Source: Algicola sagamiensis DSM 14643 (GTDB lineage: Bacteria > Pseudomonadota > Gammaproteobacteria > Enterobacterales > Alteromonadaceae). From it: a stretch of 64,000 nt of DNA. The DNA lies in the NCBI RefSeq assembly GCF_000374485.1, contig NZ_KB894497.1, positions 146,199 to 210,198 on the forward strand, in the 5' to 3' direction. The notes under the pieces were generated by a model. It did no database searches. It worked only from the letters and a program-made list of their open reading frames with translations, and was not told where the DNA came from. This document shows, piece by piece, positions 1 through 8,335 of this stretch. The position numbers and the translations under genes were made by a program. The first letter of the stretch is position 1. Every line of letters begins with the position of its first letter.

Positions 1-680
1 TTGGGGGTTACCTGATTCATTTCAACCATCGATGTCATTCGGTCCAATGCCCAGTCAACAGTGGCCAAGCCGACGATTTGATTTTCTGGTCCATAAATAA
101 TGGCGTTAACTGTCATCATCAATGCGAAAGATCCCGCTTCATCATAATAAGGTGGGGTCCAGTAGACAGTTTGGGGTCTTGGTTTTGTTCGATCCCAATC
201 CGGTGGAAGCGCAAGTTGATACCAGGATTGCTGGTGATAGTTATAGGTGGGTGTATTTAAGTCCCAACTAAACTTCACATCCCCATCATGCCAATATGCA
301 TAAGGCCCATAAAAGATTTCTTCTTTAAACAGCGTATAGGGTTCGTACCAGAGTCCGCCACCAATACTTTCTGGAAAAGATTCAAAGTTTTCGACGAGAA
401 TTGTTTTTGATTTTTCCGATATTTTTTCTTTGCTATACCCATCTTTAACCAGCTTATAAAGTAAGCCACCTGCAAGACTGAGATCTTGAACATTCCGTTC
501 CATTTGCATTGCCATTGATTCAAGCAGGGTAAGGTTTGCCCGCACGACCTGTTCAACCTGTAGCTCACGGAGTTCCTGTACCGCTTCTTCTGAGCGATGA
601 CTTTGGATCAGAACGATGACACCATACCCAAGTAGCTCTAAAAGAAGAACTGAAATCAGGATTCGTGTTTTAATCGACAT
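1..680 (-). CDS. Cache-domain membrane sensor, N-terminal part (runs off the left edge)
   Basis: The reading frame is open from an ATG at 680 down to the window edge, about 226 codons, with no stop. The protein begins MSIKTRILISVLLLELLGYG, a short basic stretch and one membrane segment. An extracytoplasmic region follows with helix-rich sequence and then Cache-like motifs (WTPPYYDEAG, and a GLATVDWALDRM segment near the edge). This layout is typical of periplasmic ligand sensors in diguanylate cyclases, chemoreceptors or histidine kinases. The output domain lies outside the window, so the class cannot be decided. It is divergent from the lysR gene. Confidence is good for sensor and low for output type. 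Confidence 0.75.
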   Translation of the reverse strand, partial: MSIKTRILISVLLLELLGYGVIVLIQSHRSEEAVQELRELQVEQVVRANLTLLESMAMQMERNVQDLSLAGGLLYKLVKDGYSKEKISEKSKTILVENFESFPESIGGGLWYEPYTLFKEEIFYGPYAYWHDGDVKFSWDLNTPTYNYHQQSWYQLALPPDWDRTKPRPQTVYWTPPYYDEAGSFALMMTVNAIIYGPENQIVGLATVDWALDRMTSMVEMNQVTP

Positions 681-1043
681 ATTGGATGTTCAAGCTCAAT
701 TCTTATACGGTGCTTTTTCGCTACAGCATGAGATAGAACCGTTTGGTAGATATATCCATTATAGCGGGTCTCGAAAATTTACAGCTAAAAAAGACAGAAA
801 ATTGAATGATAATCATCCGGTTATCAATCAATTTAATTTGTGGTTATCAAAAATTTTGTAGTTATCAAAAATCAAGTAGCGACCCGTATCGAGCGGAGTT
901 TTGACATGAAATAGAAGTGCTAATCACCGTGCTTCAGTCTATTTTCTATATGAATCTGTCTGTTTTATATATGAATTTTCTGCTTTCTGCATGAATATAG
1001 TATCATCAAGCGCTTCAGTTCAAAACAACCGATTGGTGAACGT
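681..1043. promoter_or_regulatory. Divergent intergenic region with a phased nonamer repeat
   Basis: These 363 bp separate the divergent sensor and lysR genes and hold no credible ORF. Close to lysR the nonamer TATATGAAT occurs at 947-955 and 968-976, and a variant TGCATGAAT at 988-996. The starts are 21 and 20 bp apart, about two helical turns. They lie just upstream of the lysR start and could be regulator sites or promoter parts. This is an inference from spacing only. Confidence 0.4.
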
Positions 1044-1982
1044 ATGCACAATCATATGAATCTAAATCTACTTCGGACATTACATATTTTATTGGAAGAG
1101 TGTCATGTGAGTAAGGCCGCTGCGAGATTACACATTACCCAGTCGGCCGTGAGCCGACAGTTAGCGCAGTTGCGTGAATTATGTGATGACCCATTGCTCG
1201 TTCGAGAAGGTAATCAACTTGTTGCAACGCCTAGAGCACTATTTCTCAAACAAAAGGTTGAAGTATTACTGAATGACTTTGAGAGATTGATTATTGATGA
1301 AAAATCATTTCAGCCAAAAGATTGGGAGTACGAACTCATTTTAGCGTCAAGTGACTATGTGGCTCAGTACGTGTTACCAGAAATTGCAGCGCACCTTCAT
1401 CCATTGGCACCTAAGCTTGGGATTAATTATTACCTTTGGCAGCCCGAGTACATAGAAAGGCTCCATGAAATGAAAATTGACTTGGCGACATCCATGCTGG
1501 TCAAAAAACCGGAAGGCGTCTCGAGTTTGAAATTAGGCGAGGACACATCAGTGTGTTTGATGGAAGCGTCACATCCATTATCAAACGCAGAAAAAATCAC
1601 GATTGATGACTTTCTTGCTTACCCCCATATTAAAGTGACGGGTGGTGCTGATAAAGACTCAGCAACAGACAAAGTTTTAAAAAAAATGAGCCTTAATCGA
1701 CGCTTTTCTTTGAAAGTACCATTCTTCTCTGCTGCTATGAATCGTCTTGTCTTAAGCGAGGACTTGATGGTCGTGCCAACTCATGTTGCAAAGAGCCTCG
1801 CAAGACATTGGACAATCACCTATCAAGAATTGCCCTTCGACTTACCCATAAATCAGTATTGGCTTATTTGGCACCCTAAATATGATAATGATGTTGCACA
1901 TCAGTGGATGCGCGATGAGATCTATTCTGTGATACAAGATTCAGATTATTCAATGAAAACAATAGAACAAATAGATTCATGA
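1044..1982 (+). CDS. LysR-family transcriptional regulator
   Basis: 312 aa, the usual LysR length. Residues about 5-65 form the winged helix-turn-helix (HVSKAAARLHITQSAVSRQL, then LREL and DPLLVR), and the rest is the periplasmic-binding-protein-like effector domain. An alternative ATG lies four codons downstream. The LysE-type exporter gene follows 84 bp later in the same direction, and two identical dyads start at the lysR stop codon, so control of the exporter is likely. The effector is unknown. The family assignment is firm. Confidence 0.92.
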   Translation: MHNHMNLNLLRTLHILLEECHVSKAAARLHITQSAVSRQLAQLRELCDDPLLVREGNQLVATPRALFLKQKVEVLLNDFERLIIDEKSFQPKDWEYELILASSDYVAQYVLPEIAAHLHPLAPKLGINYYLWQPEYIERLHEMKIDLATSMLVKKPEGVSSLKLGEDTSVCLMEASHPLSNAEKITIDDFLAYPHIKVTGGADKDSATDKVLKKMSLNRRFSLKVPFFSAAMNRLVLSEDLMVVPTHVAKSLARHWTITYQELPFDLPINQYWLIWHPKYDNDVAHQWMRDEIYSVIQDSDYSMKTIEQIDS

Positions 1983-2025
1983 TTTGAAATCATAACAAAT
2001 ATGAAAAATGATGATTTCAAATCAT
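1979..2025. promoter_or_regulatory. Two copies of the dyad ATGATTTnAAATCAT between lysR and the exporter gene
   Basis: ATGATTTGAAATCAT (1979-1993) and ATGATTTCAAATCAT (2011-2025) are each perfect 7+1+7 dyads with centres 32 bp apart, about three helical turns. The first covers the lysR stop codon. Together they also form one 16-bp inverted repeat, so the RNA could fold into a hairpin. The T-rich stretch after it is weak, so an operator is more likely than a terminator. The binding protein is inferred to be the adjacent LysR protein. Confidence 0.5.
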
Positions 2026-2066
2026 GTCATACTTTTTGGTAGTTTAGCGCCAAAGAGGAGTTTGAA

Positions 2067-2681
2067 ATGACACTGACGATTTGGTTTTCATTGTTTGCTT
2101 TAGTTTTATTGGGTGCGATGACACCTGGCCCTAGCCTTGCCATCATTGCAAAACACGCGCTGGCAGGTGGGCGTATTCATGGGCTCGTTGCTGCATGGTC
2201 GCATGCGATTGGTATCGGGGTTTATGCGTGCCTGTCACTATTAGGTCTTGCTGTTATTTTTCAGGAAAGTCCTGTCTTATTTAAAGTAATTAGTTATGCG
2301 GGTGCGGCTTTTTTAGCTTATCTGGGCTTGAATGCGTTCAGGGCGAAAGGTGGGATTGCCACAAAAATCGAAAAAGCTGAAAAAACATCGTTGTCTCAAG
2401 CGGCGCGTGAGGGGTTTTTGATTTCGATTTTAAATCCAAAAACCGCATTGTTTTTTACTGCATTATTTAGCCAATTTGTTGCAATCAGCCATCAAATGAC
2501 TGATAAGTTCGTGCTAGTCAGTACTCCTCTGATTGTCGATGGTTTGTGGTTTTCTTTTATTTCTTTCGTGCTTTCTCGTGGCCGTGTTTTGGAATACATT
2601 CGTTCCAGAGCAGTTCTGATAGACCGATTATCTGGTGGCGTCTTAATTCTTTTGGCACTTAGAGTCATCGTGACGACTTAA
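2067..2681 (+). CDS. LysE/RhtB-family amino-acid exporter
   Basis: 204 aa inner-membrane protein with five to six hydrophobic segments. The family signature is GAMTPGPSLAIIAKHALAGG near the N-terminus, and SILNPKTALFFTALF lies in the middle. Members export amino acids or related small compounds by proton exchange; the substrate cannot be read from sequence. A good ribosome site (GAGGAG) precedes the ATG. Its position behind a LysR gene is the common regulator-exporter arrangement. Confidence 0.88.
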   Translation: MTLTIWFSLFALVLLGAMTPGPSLAIIAKHALAGGRIHGLVAAWSHAIGIGVYACLSLLGLAVIFQESPVLFKVISYAGAAFLAYLGLNAFRAKGGIATKIEKAEKTSLSQAAREGFLISILNPKTALFFTALFSQFVAISHQMTDKFVLVSTPLIVDGLWFSFISFVLSRGRVLEYIRSRAVLIDRLSGGVLILLALRVIVTT

Positions 2682-2771
2682 TATATAGTGTTTAACGTTA
2701 CCTGAAGACTAAGAAAATCAATGGTTTTTTGTTATCCTCAGCCCAAATTAAAATAAAACGAAGGTTTACGA

Positions 2772-4067
2772 ATGAGAATACACAAGCCATTTCAATCTAT
2801 GAAGTCTTACCTTGCGATGTTTACCTTGTTGCCTTGCTCGTTTTTTTCCCATGCTAAAACGCTCCCAAGCATTGATCAACAGTTGACTAAAGTTGGCTCT
2901 CTTCGTGTCGCAACATTTAATGTGAGTATGGAGGGAAATAACTATAAGCCAGCGGAAGACGCTCCAGTCAGCACTGAGTTGTTGGTGCAAGCATTAGAGC
3001 AAGGAAATCACCCACAAATAAAAAATATTGCTGAGATCATTCAACGGGTTCGACCGGATATTATCTTGATGAATGAATTTGACTATATTGCTGACCAGCA
3101 AAAGGGTGTCCAGGCCTTTATTCATCGATATCTGAATATTGCTCAACATCAGGATGTAGAGTCGATTCATTATCCTTACTTTTATGTTGCTCCTGTGAAT
3201 ACAGGTGTTGCAACACAGTATTCAGGGCCAGGAAATTTTGAGAAGAATCATGGTTTCGGTCTATATGAAGGACAATATGGGATGGTGTTGTTGTCCAAGT
3301 ATCCCATATTACATGACAAGGTAAGAACTTTCCGAAATTTCCTTTGGAAAGATATGCCAAATGCAAAGTTACCGATTGATCCGCAAACGGATAAACTTTG
3401 GTATAACGAAGAATTTTTGAATATTTTTCGTTTATCCTCAAAATCACATTGGGATGTCCCAATTGATGTCGCCGGAAAGACACTCCATATTCTTGCATCA
3501 CATCCAACGCCACCTGTTTTTGATGGTGAAGAAGACAAGAATGGCACTCGAAATCACGATGAAATACGCTTTTGGGCAGATTATATTTCTCCACAAAAAG
3601 CGGGTTACATCTATGATGATGTCGGAAATAAGGGAGGGCTTGCACCGAATACGCCTTTTATGATTTTAGGTGACCAAAACGCCTCACCGAATGAAGGGGA
3701 TTCAATTTCAGGTGCGATTAACCAGCTCAGTGAACACACGTTAGTTCAATCAAAAAATCCCCCCATGTCACGCGGTGGTGTTGAAAATAAGAAAGATAAT
3801 CCAAATGCGAAAAGTCATACCGCGAGTTGGGGTTTAAGGGTCGATTATGTGCTTCCTTCTAAAACTGGATTTGCGATGAAGCATTCAGGCGTATTCTGGC
3901 CAGAGTCAACACATAAATTATCACGACTAACGCAGGAGCGTGGTTCTTCTTCTGATCATAAGTTAGTGTGGGTTGATGTGGATATGGAGTCACCAAAGGA
4001 TAACAGTGGTTCATTGGACGGTTTGTGGGCCTTACTTCTGTCCGTGCTTGTTCGTTTTCGCAGATAA
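2772..4067 (+). CDS. Secreted endonuclease/exonuclease/phosphatase-family protein with a GlyGly-CTERM-like tail
   Basis: 431 aa. A signal peptide of about 28 residues ends near SHAKT. The EEP fold is marked by VATFNVSMEG, ILMNEFDYI, GDQNASPNEGD and SSSDHKLVWV, which supply the usual Asn, Glu, Asp-x-Asn and Asp-His active-site residues. The family cuts phosphodiester or phosphoester bonds with a divalent metal; the substrate here is unknown. The C-terminus has a small Ser/Gly patch, a hydrophobic stretch and a basic end (DGLWALLLSVLVRFRR). This fits a rhombosortase-type sorting tail of type II secreted enzymes, although it has fewer glycines than usual. AAGG lies 7 bp before the ATG. Confidence 0.82.
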   Translation: MRIHKPFQSMKSYLAMFTLLPCSFFSHAKTLPSIDQQLTKVGSLRVATFNVSMEGNNYKPAEDAPVSTELLVQALEQGNHPQIKNIAEIIQRVRPDIILMNEFDYIADQQKGVQAFIHRYLNIAQHQDVESIHYPYFYVAPVNTGVATQYSGPGNFEKNHGFGLYEGQYGMVLLSKYPILHDKVRTFRNFLWKDMPNAKLPIDPQTDKLWYNEEFLNIFRLSSKSHWDVPIDVAGKTLHILASHPTPPVFDGEEDKNGTRNHDEIRFWADYISPQKAGYIYDDVGNKGGLAPNTPFMILGDQNASPNEGDSISGAINQLSEHTLVQSKNPPMSRGGVENKKDNPNAKSHTASWGLRVDYVLPSKTGFAMKHSGVFWPESTHKLSRLTQERGSSSDHKLVWVDVDMESPKDNSGSLDGLWALLLSVLVRFRR

Positions 4068-4072
4068 ATCAT

Positions 4073-4093
4073 GGCCTTTCTTCTAGAAAGGCC
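4073..4093. terminator. Hairpin between convergent genes
   Basis: GGCCTTTC-ttcta-GAAAGGCC is a perfect 8-bp stem right after the EEP gene stop and facing the next convergent gene. No real T-tract follows on either strand, so intrinsic termination is uncertain. Confidence 0.4.
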
Positions 4094-4106
4094 TAAGAGC
4101 ATCCAA

Positions 4107-4427
4107 TTATAAATTAGGTGCAGGTACAAAGTGGTTCAGTACCTTCACATTTTTTCCACCAATTTCATTGTAAGAATACTTAATCGGGTAAACTCTGGAA
4201 GCGCCTCGACATATATCTGGTTTCGTCCGAAGGATCATGAGACCTGCGGGGGTTGTACTTTTATCTAATGCAGTCACAAAGTCTTCTTTTTCTGTACAAC
4301 CCGTACTGGTGACAAAAATCGTCATATTGTTTTCTGTAAATTGTACGCCGTGGAGTTGTTCAAGCTCAGCAGCAGAGAGTGAGTAGGAAGTTCCAAGTAA
4401 AAGAGATAGCGTAAGCAGTTTTTTCAT
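4107..4427 (-). CDS. Small exported protein, unknown
   Basis: 106 aa from the chosen ATG at 4427 (MKKLLTLSLLLGTSYSLSAA), which has AAGGT just upstream; an ATG five codons earlier lacks a site. A clear signal peptide is followed by about 85 residues with two cysteines (STGC and PDIC) that may form a disulfide in the periplasm. I do not recognise the family. The gene sits alone, convergent with the EEP gene. Confidence 0.6.
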   Translation of the reverse strand: MKKLLTLSLLLGTSYSLSAAELEQLHGVQFTENNMTIFVTSTGCTEKEDFVTALDKSTTPAGLMILRTKPDICRGASRVYPIKYSYNEIGGKNVKVLNHFVPAPNL

Positions 4428-4530
4428 GAGGTTACCTTTCATGATTTATGATTTAAAAGTTTCTAATTTAGAGACTTTGGCTGTCTTAAACTAGCGAGTA
4501 AATTATCAACTAGCAAGAACTTTTATGTCA

Positions 4531-5325
4531 TTACCACTTTTTCTTATAGCGGCTTTTTTTGACCCAACGCTGTGATGTGTAGTTTGCGGTGAACTTCGAC
4601 CCTGTATTCGTCCAAAAATCGGAGCGATTAAACATATATTGAGGGTGATAACCTGGAAGAAGAGAAGCAAGAGGGTATCGTTTTGGTGCCGATTTCTTAA
4701 ACTTTTTGGTTGCTTCAAGTAAATAGGTTTTTCCTTTGTGTAGCCAAATAACCCAAGCATGACCATTGCCTCGCACATCACCAATCACCACTCTGGCATC
4801 ATATTTCATTTCAATCAACCAATCAGCAAGAAGAACTGCATGATCTTCACAATCGCCTGTTGGATTGAGATACGCCTGACGACTGGATTGCCAGACATCG
4901 TTTCGTCCGAAATATTGTTTTCTATCTTTCTGATATGTTTTACGGCTTGAAATCATATAAAGTGGAATGAGTGGGTTTTTTGTTTTAAATGGTGCATATC
5001 CCTCAAGATACACGTGGGTAAGATAGCGTTTTCCTGTGATACTTTGTGCACTGATGGTATAGGCTTGTTTCTTTTTGTCTAAATAAGCTAAAAATCCACG
5101 CTGTTGATGATTTCGTTGAGTGAGCGCTTTGATTGCTTTGTTATCCAATACGCGATTTTCTTCCAGTAACGTTAATGTTGCGTGTGGCTCTAAGAGCCAC
5201 GTGCCTTCTCGCTCCAGTTTTTCTTTCGCCGCATTTGCTTTTTCCTGCAGAGATTCTTGTTCATCTCCGAAAGACAATGTTGGTATCAACAATAAAAAGA
5301 ATATGAAGCACATAATACGCATCAT
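4531..5325 (-). CDS. Exported transglutaminase-like cysteine protease-fold protein
   Basis: 264 aa with an N-terminal signal peptide (CFIFFLLLIPTLSFG). A Glu/Lys-rich helix follows, then a transglutaminase-like core: Cys in NPTGDCEDHAVLLADWL, His in GNGHAWVIW, and an acidic residue in LLEATKK. This is the papain-like Cys-His-Asp/Glu order. Such periplasmic domains act as proteases or amidases; the target is unknown. The start codon directly follows the stop of the DUF350 gene (TAA then ATG), so the two are co-transcribed and probably translationally coupled. Confidence 0.75.
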   Translation of the reverse strand: MMRIMCFIFFLLLIPTLSFGDEQESLQEKANAAKEKLEREGTWLLEPHATLTLLEENRVLDNKAIKALTQRNHQQRGFLAYLDKKKQAYTISAQSITGKRYLTHVYLEGYAPFKTKNPLIPLYMISSRKTYQKDRKQYFGRNDVWQSSRQAYLNPTGDCEDHAVLLADWLIEMKYDARVVIGDVRGNGHAWVIWLHKGKTYLLEATKKFKKSAPKRYPLASLLPGYHPQYMFNRSDFWTNTGSKFTANYTSQRWVKKSRYKKKW

Positions 5326-5556
5326 TTAGGAACGAAACCCAAAAGCAACGATAAGTGCGACAAAAATGAGTATTGTGGATGCAAAAATGGAGACTGCCAG
5401 ATTACCTTTTTTCATTTCTCCTTCGATATCCACACTTTTAAGAAGGCGTTTATCAACCCACAACAGCGCATAGACACCAACAAAAAGGGAAACAATGGTG
5501 TAGATCAGGTTAATAAGTAAGTTCAAAATTGATGCTATGAAAAATTCAGCTTCCAT
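5326..5556 (-). CDS. DUF350-family small membrane protein
   Basis: 76 aa from the ATG at 5556, chosen because GGGAG lies 8 bp before it; an ATG eight codons upstream is poorer. There are two hydrophobic segments, at about 4-30 and 50-74, with the family-like loop DKRLLKSVDIEGEMKKGNLA between them. DUF350 proteins have unknown function. The gene is first in a two-gene operon with the transglutaminase-like gene, which suggests a joint membrane or envelope role. Confidence 0.7.
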   Translation of the reverse strand: MEAEFFIASILNLLINLIYTIVSLFVGVYALLWVDKRLLKSVDIEGEMKKGNLAVSIFASTILIFVALIVAFGFRS

Positions 5557-6069
5557 AATAAGAGCTCCCTCGCTTGTCATTGTTATAAAAACTTATTATT
5601 TAATGAATTTTTTAGAATGAAATTTATATAAAATCAAATGCAATACTAGGTACCTTTATTAGGTATAAATAATTGGTTTAAATCAAAATCGATTCATTTA
5701 TGAGTAGAAGTACTTACTTTTATTCTGTTCTTTTTTAGTTAGTTTCTTTATTAGTCACTCTTTGGTTTTGCTTTTTGATTCATTAAAAAGAATTATTTTT
5801 GATTTTAAATACTACTTAAGAATAGTTTTATTGGATTATTTATGTTGATTTTTTGTTAAACACTCGCTTGTGAATAAAAAATTTAGGCCTATATCCCGCG
5901 AAATCATTGAACGACATAAAAATGTAACCAAAAAAGGGAAAAAATTCCGAGGTAATCTAGACATTTTCCTGAAATTATATGGACCGAGCACAACAAAGGT
6001 GCTCGATTAAAAAGAATAAAAACATAGGCATATTGCCATATGTACCTCAAATTCATTGGAGATAGAATT
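5557..6069. other. AT-rich divergent intergenic region
   Basis: About 510 bp, strongly AT-rich, between the DUF350 operon and the DUF4360 gene. I found no credible ORF, no RNA gene and no clear repeat. It must hold two divergent promoters and the ribosome site GGAG at 6058-6061. The composition may reflect silencing-protein binding, but that is only a guess. Confidence 0.35.
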
Positions 6070-6723
6070 TTGAAAACGACTAAATTAGCTCTTGCTGTTA
6101 TCGGCGGCTTGATGACTTTCGGCTCTTCTGCTGGCGTAATTGATTTTAACTCAAACCCAGACGTATCTGACCGCGATATTTACATCTATGGTATGGCGCA
6201 TGGTGGCACTGGTTGCCCAGCGGATTCAGTGAGTGCAGTGATGGCTGCTGATCACCAGACAATCAGTGTTTTCTTTGACGAGTACTTAGCGGACTCATCT
6301 GCAAGCAGCCGTGGTCGTGACCGTAAAACATGTAACATCGGTCTTTCCGTGAAAGTGCCACACGGCCTTTCTGTTGCATTGATTGAAATGGACTACCGTG
6401 GATTCGTTGATGTACCTCCAGGCGGATATGCGTCTTTAGATGCGAGCTACTTCTTTGCTGGTCAAACAGTTGGCAGAAACTATCATCGTGAGTGGGGTTC
6501 TGCAAATGAGCCAGTGGTACAAGACTTTGTAGAAGATGATTCATTTAACGTTGGCGCGATTGTTTGGTCGCCGTGTGGCACAGATGCAATTCTTCGTGCT
6601 AATACAAGTATCCGCGCAAATAAGCCTCGTAGCGGCGATGGAGATACATTCATCCAGGTGGATACGATCGATATCAGCTCTGGTATGGTATACCAGCTGC
6701 AATGGGCTGAGTGTACAGAATAA
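6070..6723 (+). CDS. DUF4360-family secreted protein
   Basis: 217 aa from a TTG at 6070, chosen because GGAG lies 8 bp upstream and the product then begins with a clean signal peptide (MKTTKLALAVIGGLMTFGSS); an ATG ten codons earlier would give a longer N-terminus. Mature-region motifs match DUF4360: GGTGCPADSVSAVM, RKTCNIGLSVKVPHGL, DYRGFVDVPPG, SPCGTDAILRANTSI, and a final QLQWAEC. Conserved cysteines suggest disulfides outside the cytoplasm. Function is unknown. A strong terminator follows. Confidence 0.7.
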   Translation: MKTTKLALAVIGGLMTFGSSAGVIDFNSNPDVSDRDIYIYGMAHGGTGCPADSVSAVMAADHQTISVFFDEYLADSSASSRGRDRKTCNIGLSVKVPHGLSVALIEMDYRGFVDVPPGGYASLDASYFFAGQTVGRNYHREWGSANEPVVQDFVEDDSFNVGAIVWSPCGTDAILRANTSIRANKPRSGDGDTFIQVDTIDISSGMVYQLQWAECTE

Positions 6724-6745
6724 GAAAGCCCTGACTTTCGTGAGC

Positions 6746-6775
6746 AAAAAAGAGCCAGCATGCTGGCTCTTTTTG
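6746..6775. terminator. Bidirectional intrinsic terminator
   Basis: AGAGCCAGCATGCTGGCTCT (6751-6770) is a perfect palindrome flanked by A-run and T-run. It serves both the DUF4360 gene and the convergent porin gene. Confidence 0.88.
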
Positions 6776-6789
6776 ATCGTGCCTGAAAG

Positions 6790-8088
6790 TTACCACCAGG
6801 ACTCGACTTGAATACCAAGGGTTGTACCAGACGTATCATCACCATAAGGCGCATCAACATTTGTACCTATCATCCCTTTGAATTCATCACTCCATGAAGC
6901 TGTTGTGACAAATGCACGAAGAACAGGGCGTGTATAGTAACCTTTTCCTTTGGCAACTTGGACTGCAAAGGTGAGCTTTGTTAATCCACCTGAACGATCT
7001 TCAATTTCATCTTTGACATGGTCATAGCCAAGTTCTGTTGCGAAACTGACATGCTCATTGAAGTAATAAACAGGGCGAATACCTGTGCTATACCAGCTGA
7101 TTTTTGAGCCAGCTTTTCCTGCTTTACCTTTGTCATCTTGACGGGCAATGAGTGCCCATTGTGCTGACCAACGATCATCATTGTAGACAAAGTTATTGTT
7201 GATCTCCCACATAGAAGCTTCGCTGAGATCGTATCCTTGCATTTCGTTGACAGGTTTTCCATTACCTTGATCGACGGTAGCACCATTTCGATAAAGGAAA
7301 GCGACGGTATTATTTCCACCGAATACTTTTGAGTCTAACCAAGTTCCTAATGCAAACCCGTCTTCGCTCGAAAAGCCATCAATGAGAACGGGAACTGGAG
7401 AGCCGTTGATAGGCGTGGTGATTTGATCATCTGGAGTTTGATGACGTTTTGTATATCCTAGCCAGTAGGTGAGTTGATGTTGTTGATTCAGTTGCTGACG
7501 ATAACGAAAGTCGAGAGATGATGAGTTGAGAAGCACTTCAGAAGATTGTGATGACCCATTCTCTATGTTGAGCTTATCTTCAAATCGGAATAGGGCGAGA
7601 TCCCAATTGTCTGTCCCAAGTCCAGCACCTGCTTTTGCCCCTTGCCCTGAACTCAACCAGTAATAATCATTCATATGAATATCACGGCGATCATAATAGC
7701 GGCGTCCTACCCAAACATGCATCCCGTCAGCGATGATATCATCCATTTCGACATATGCTTGTGTCACATCTTTGATACTGAGATCGCCTTCACCGTGTGG
7801 TTTATGTCCATTGACCATAAAAACTGCACGGTAGTTTTTGTTGCCAGAGGCAGTATTGAGCTGATTTTGGTGCTCAACAGCCAGTTCGATATAGGAATCT
7901 GATTCATTCCCCAAACGGTATTTCGCGCGTGCGCCGGGCAGTTGAAAATTAGCTTGGGTTTGACCGCTTTCACTCGCACCCAGACCCGTTCTTAAATAGC
8001 CATGGAATTCTGTATTTGTTTGAACATCGGCAATCGCATGAGAGGATAAGAGGGAAGAAATCGCAATAAAGAGCATACGTCTTTGCAT
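6790..8088 (-). CDS. lamB: LamB-type maltoporin (sugar porin)
   Basis: 432 aa from the ATG at 8088, which has AGGA upstream and begins a signal peptide (MQRRMLFIAISSLLSSHAIA). An ATG ten codons earlier is less likely. LamB features are FHGYLRTGLGAS at the mature N-terminus, FQLPGARAKYRLGNE, WVGRRYYDRRDIHMNDYYWL and a C-terminal aromatic pair (SWW). The family forms 18-stranded trimeric outer-membrane channels for maltodextrins or other sugars. No maltose transport genes are nearby, so substrate and regulation are open. Confidence 0.85.
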   Translation of the reverse strand: MQRRMLFIAISSLLSSHAIADVQTNTEFHGYLRTGLGASESGQTQANFQLPGARAKYRLGNESDSYIELAVEHQNQLNTASGNKNYRAVFMVNGHKPHGEGDLSIKDVTQAYVEMDDIIADGMHVWVGRRYYDRRDIHMNDYYWLSSGQGAKAGAGLGTDNWDLALFRFEDKLNIENGSSQSSEVLLNSSSLDFRYRQQLNQQHQLTYWLGYTKRHQTPDDQITTPINGSPVPVLIDGFSSEDGFALGTWLDSKVFGGNNTVAFLYRNGATVDQGNGKPVNEMQGYDLSEASMWEINNNFVYNDDRWSAQWALIARQDDKGKAGKAGSKISWYSTGIRPVYYFNEHVSFATELGYDHVKDEIEDRSGGLTKLTFAVQVAKGKGYYTRPVLRAFVTTASWSDEFKGMIGTNVDAPYGDDTSGTTLGIQVESWW

Positions 8089-8335
8089 GGTTATACATCC
8101 TGAATGAAATAGATCCAAAGTTTTTATTGATTTTTCACTGGATCGATGAAACGGAGGATGAATTCTATCAGCTTGTCTTTGGAAATAAATTTATTGTTGA
8201 TTTAAAAATAAAAATTCATAATTTCTTCTGGTTTAATTCTCCTGTTTTTTGTCTGTAATCCTGTTCTAGACTATGAAAAAAGAAGCGGCCTTGATAGGCT
8301 GTCAGCCCATCATTGGAATTATATTTGGAGGCGTT

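Noticed and set aside
3118..3645. 175-residue minus-strand frame inside the EEP-family gene
   Set aside because: It lies wholly antisense to a gene with clear active-site motifs and shows no recognisable domain.
5557..6069. Replication origin or phage remnant
   Set aside because: The region is AT-rich but I see no clusters of DnaA boxes, iterons or phage-like genes.
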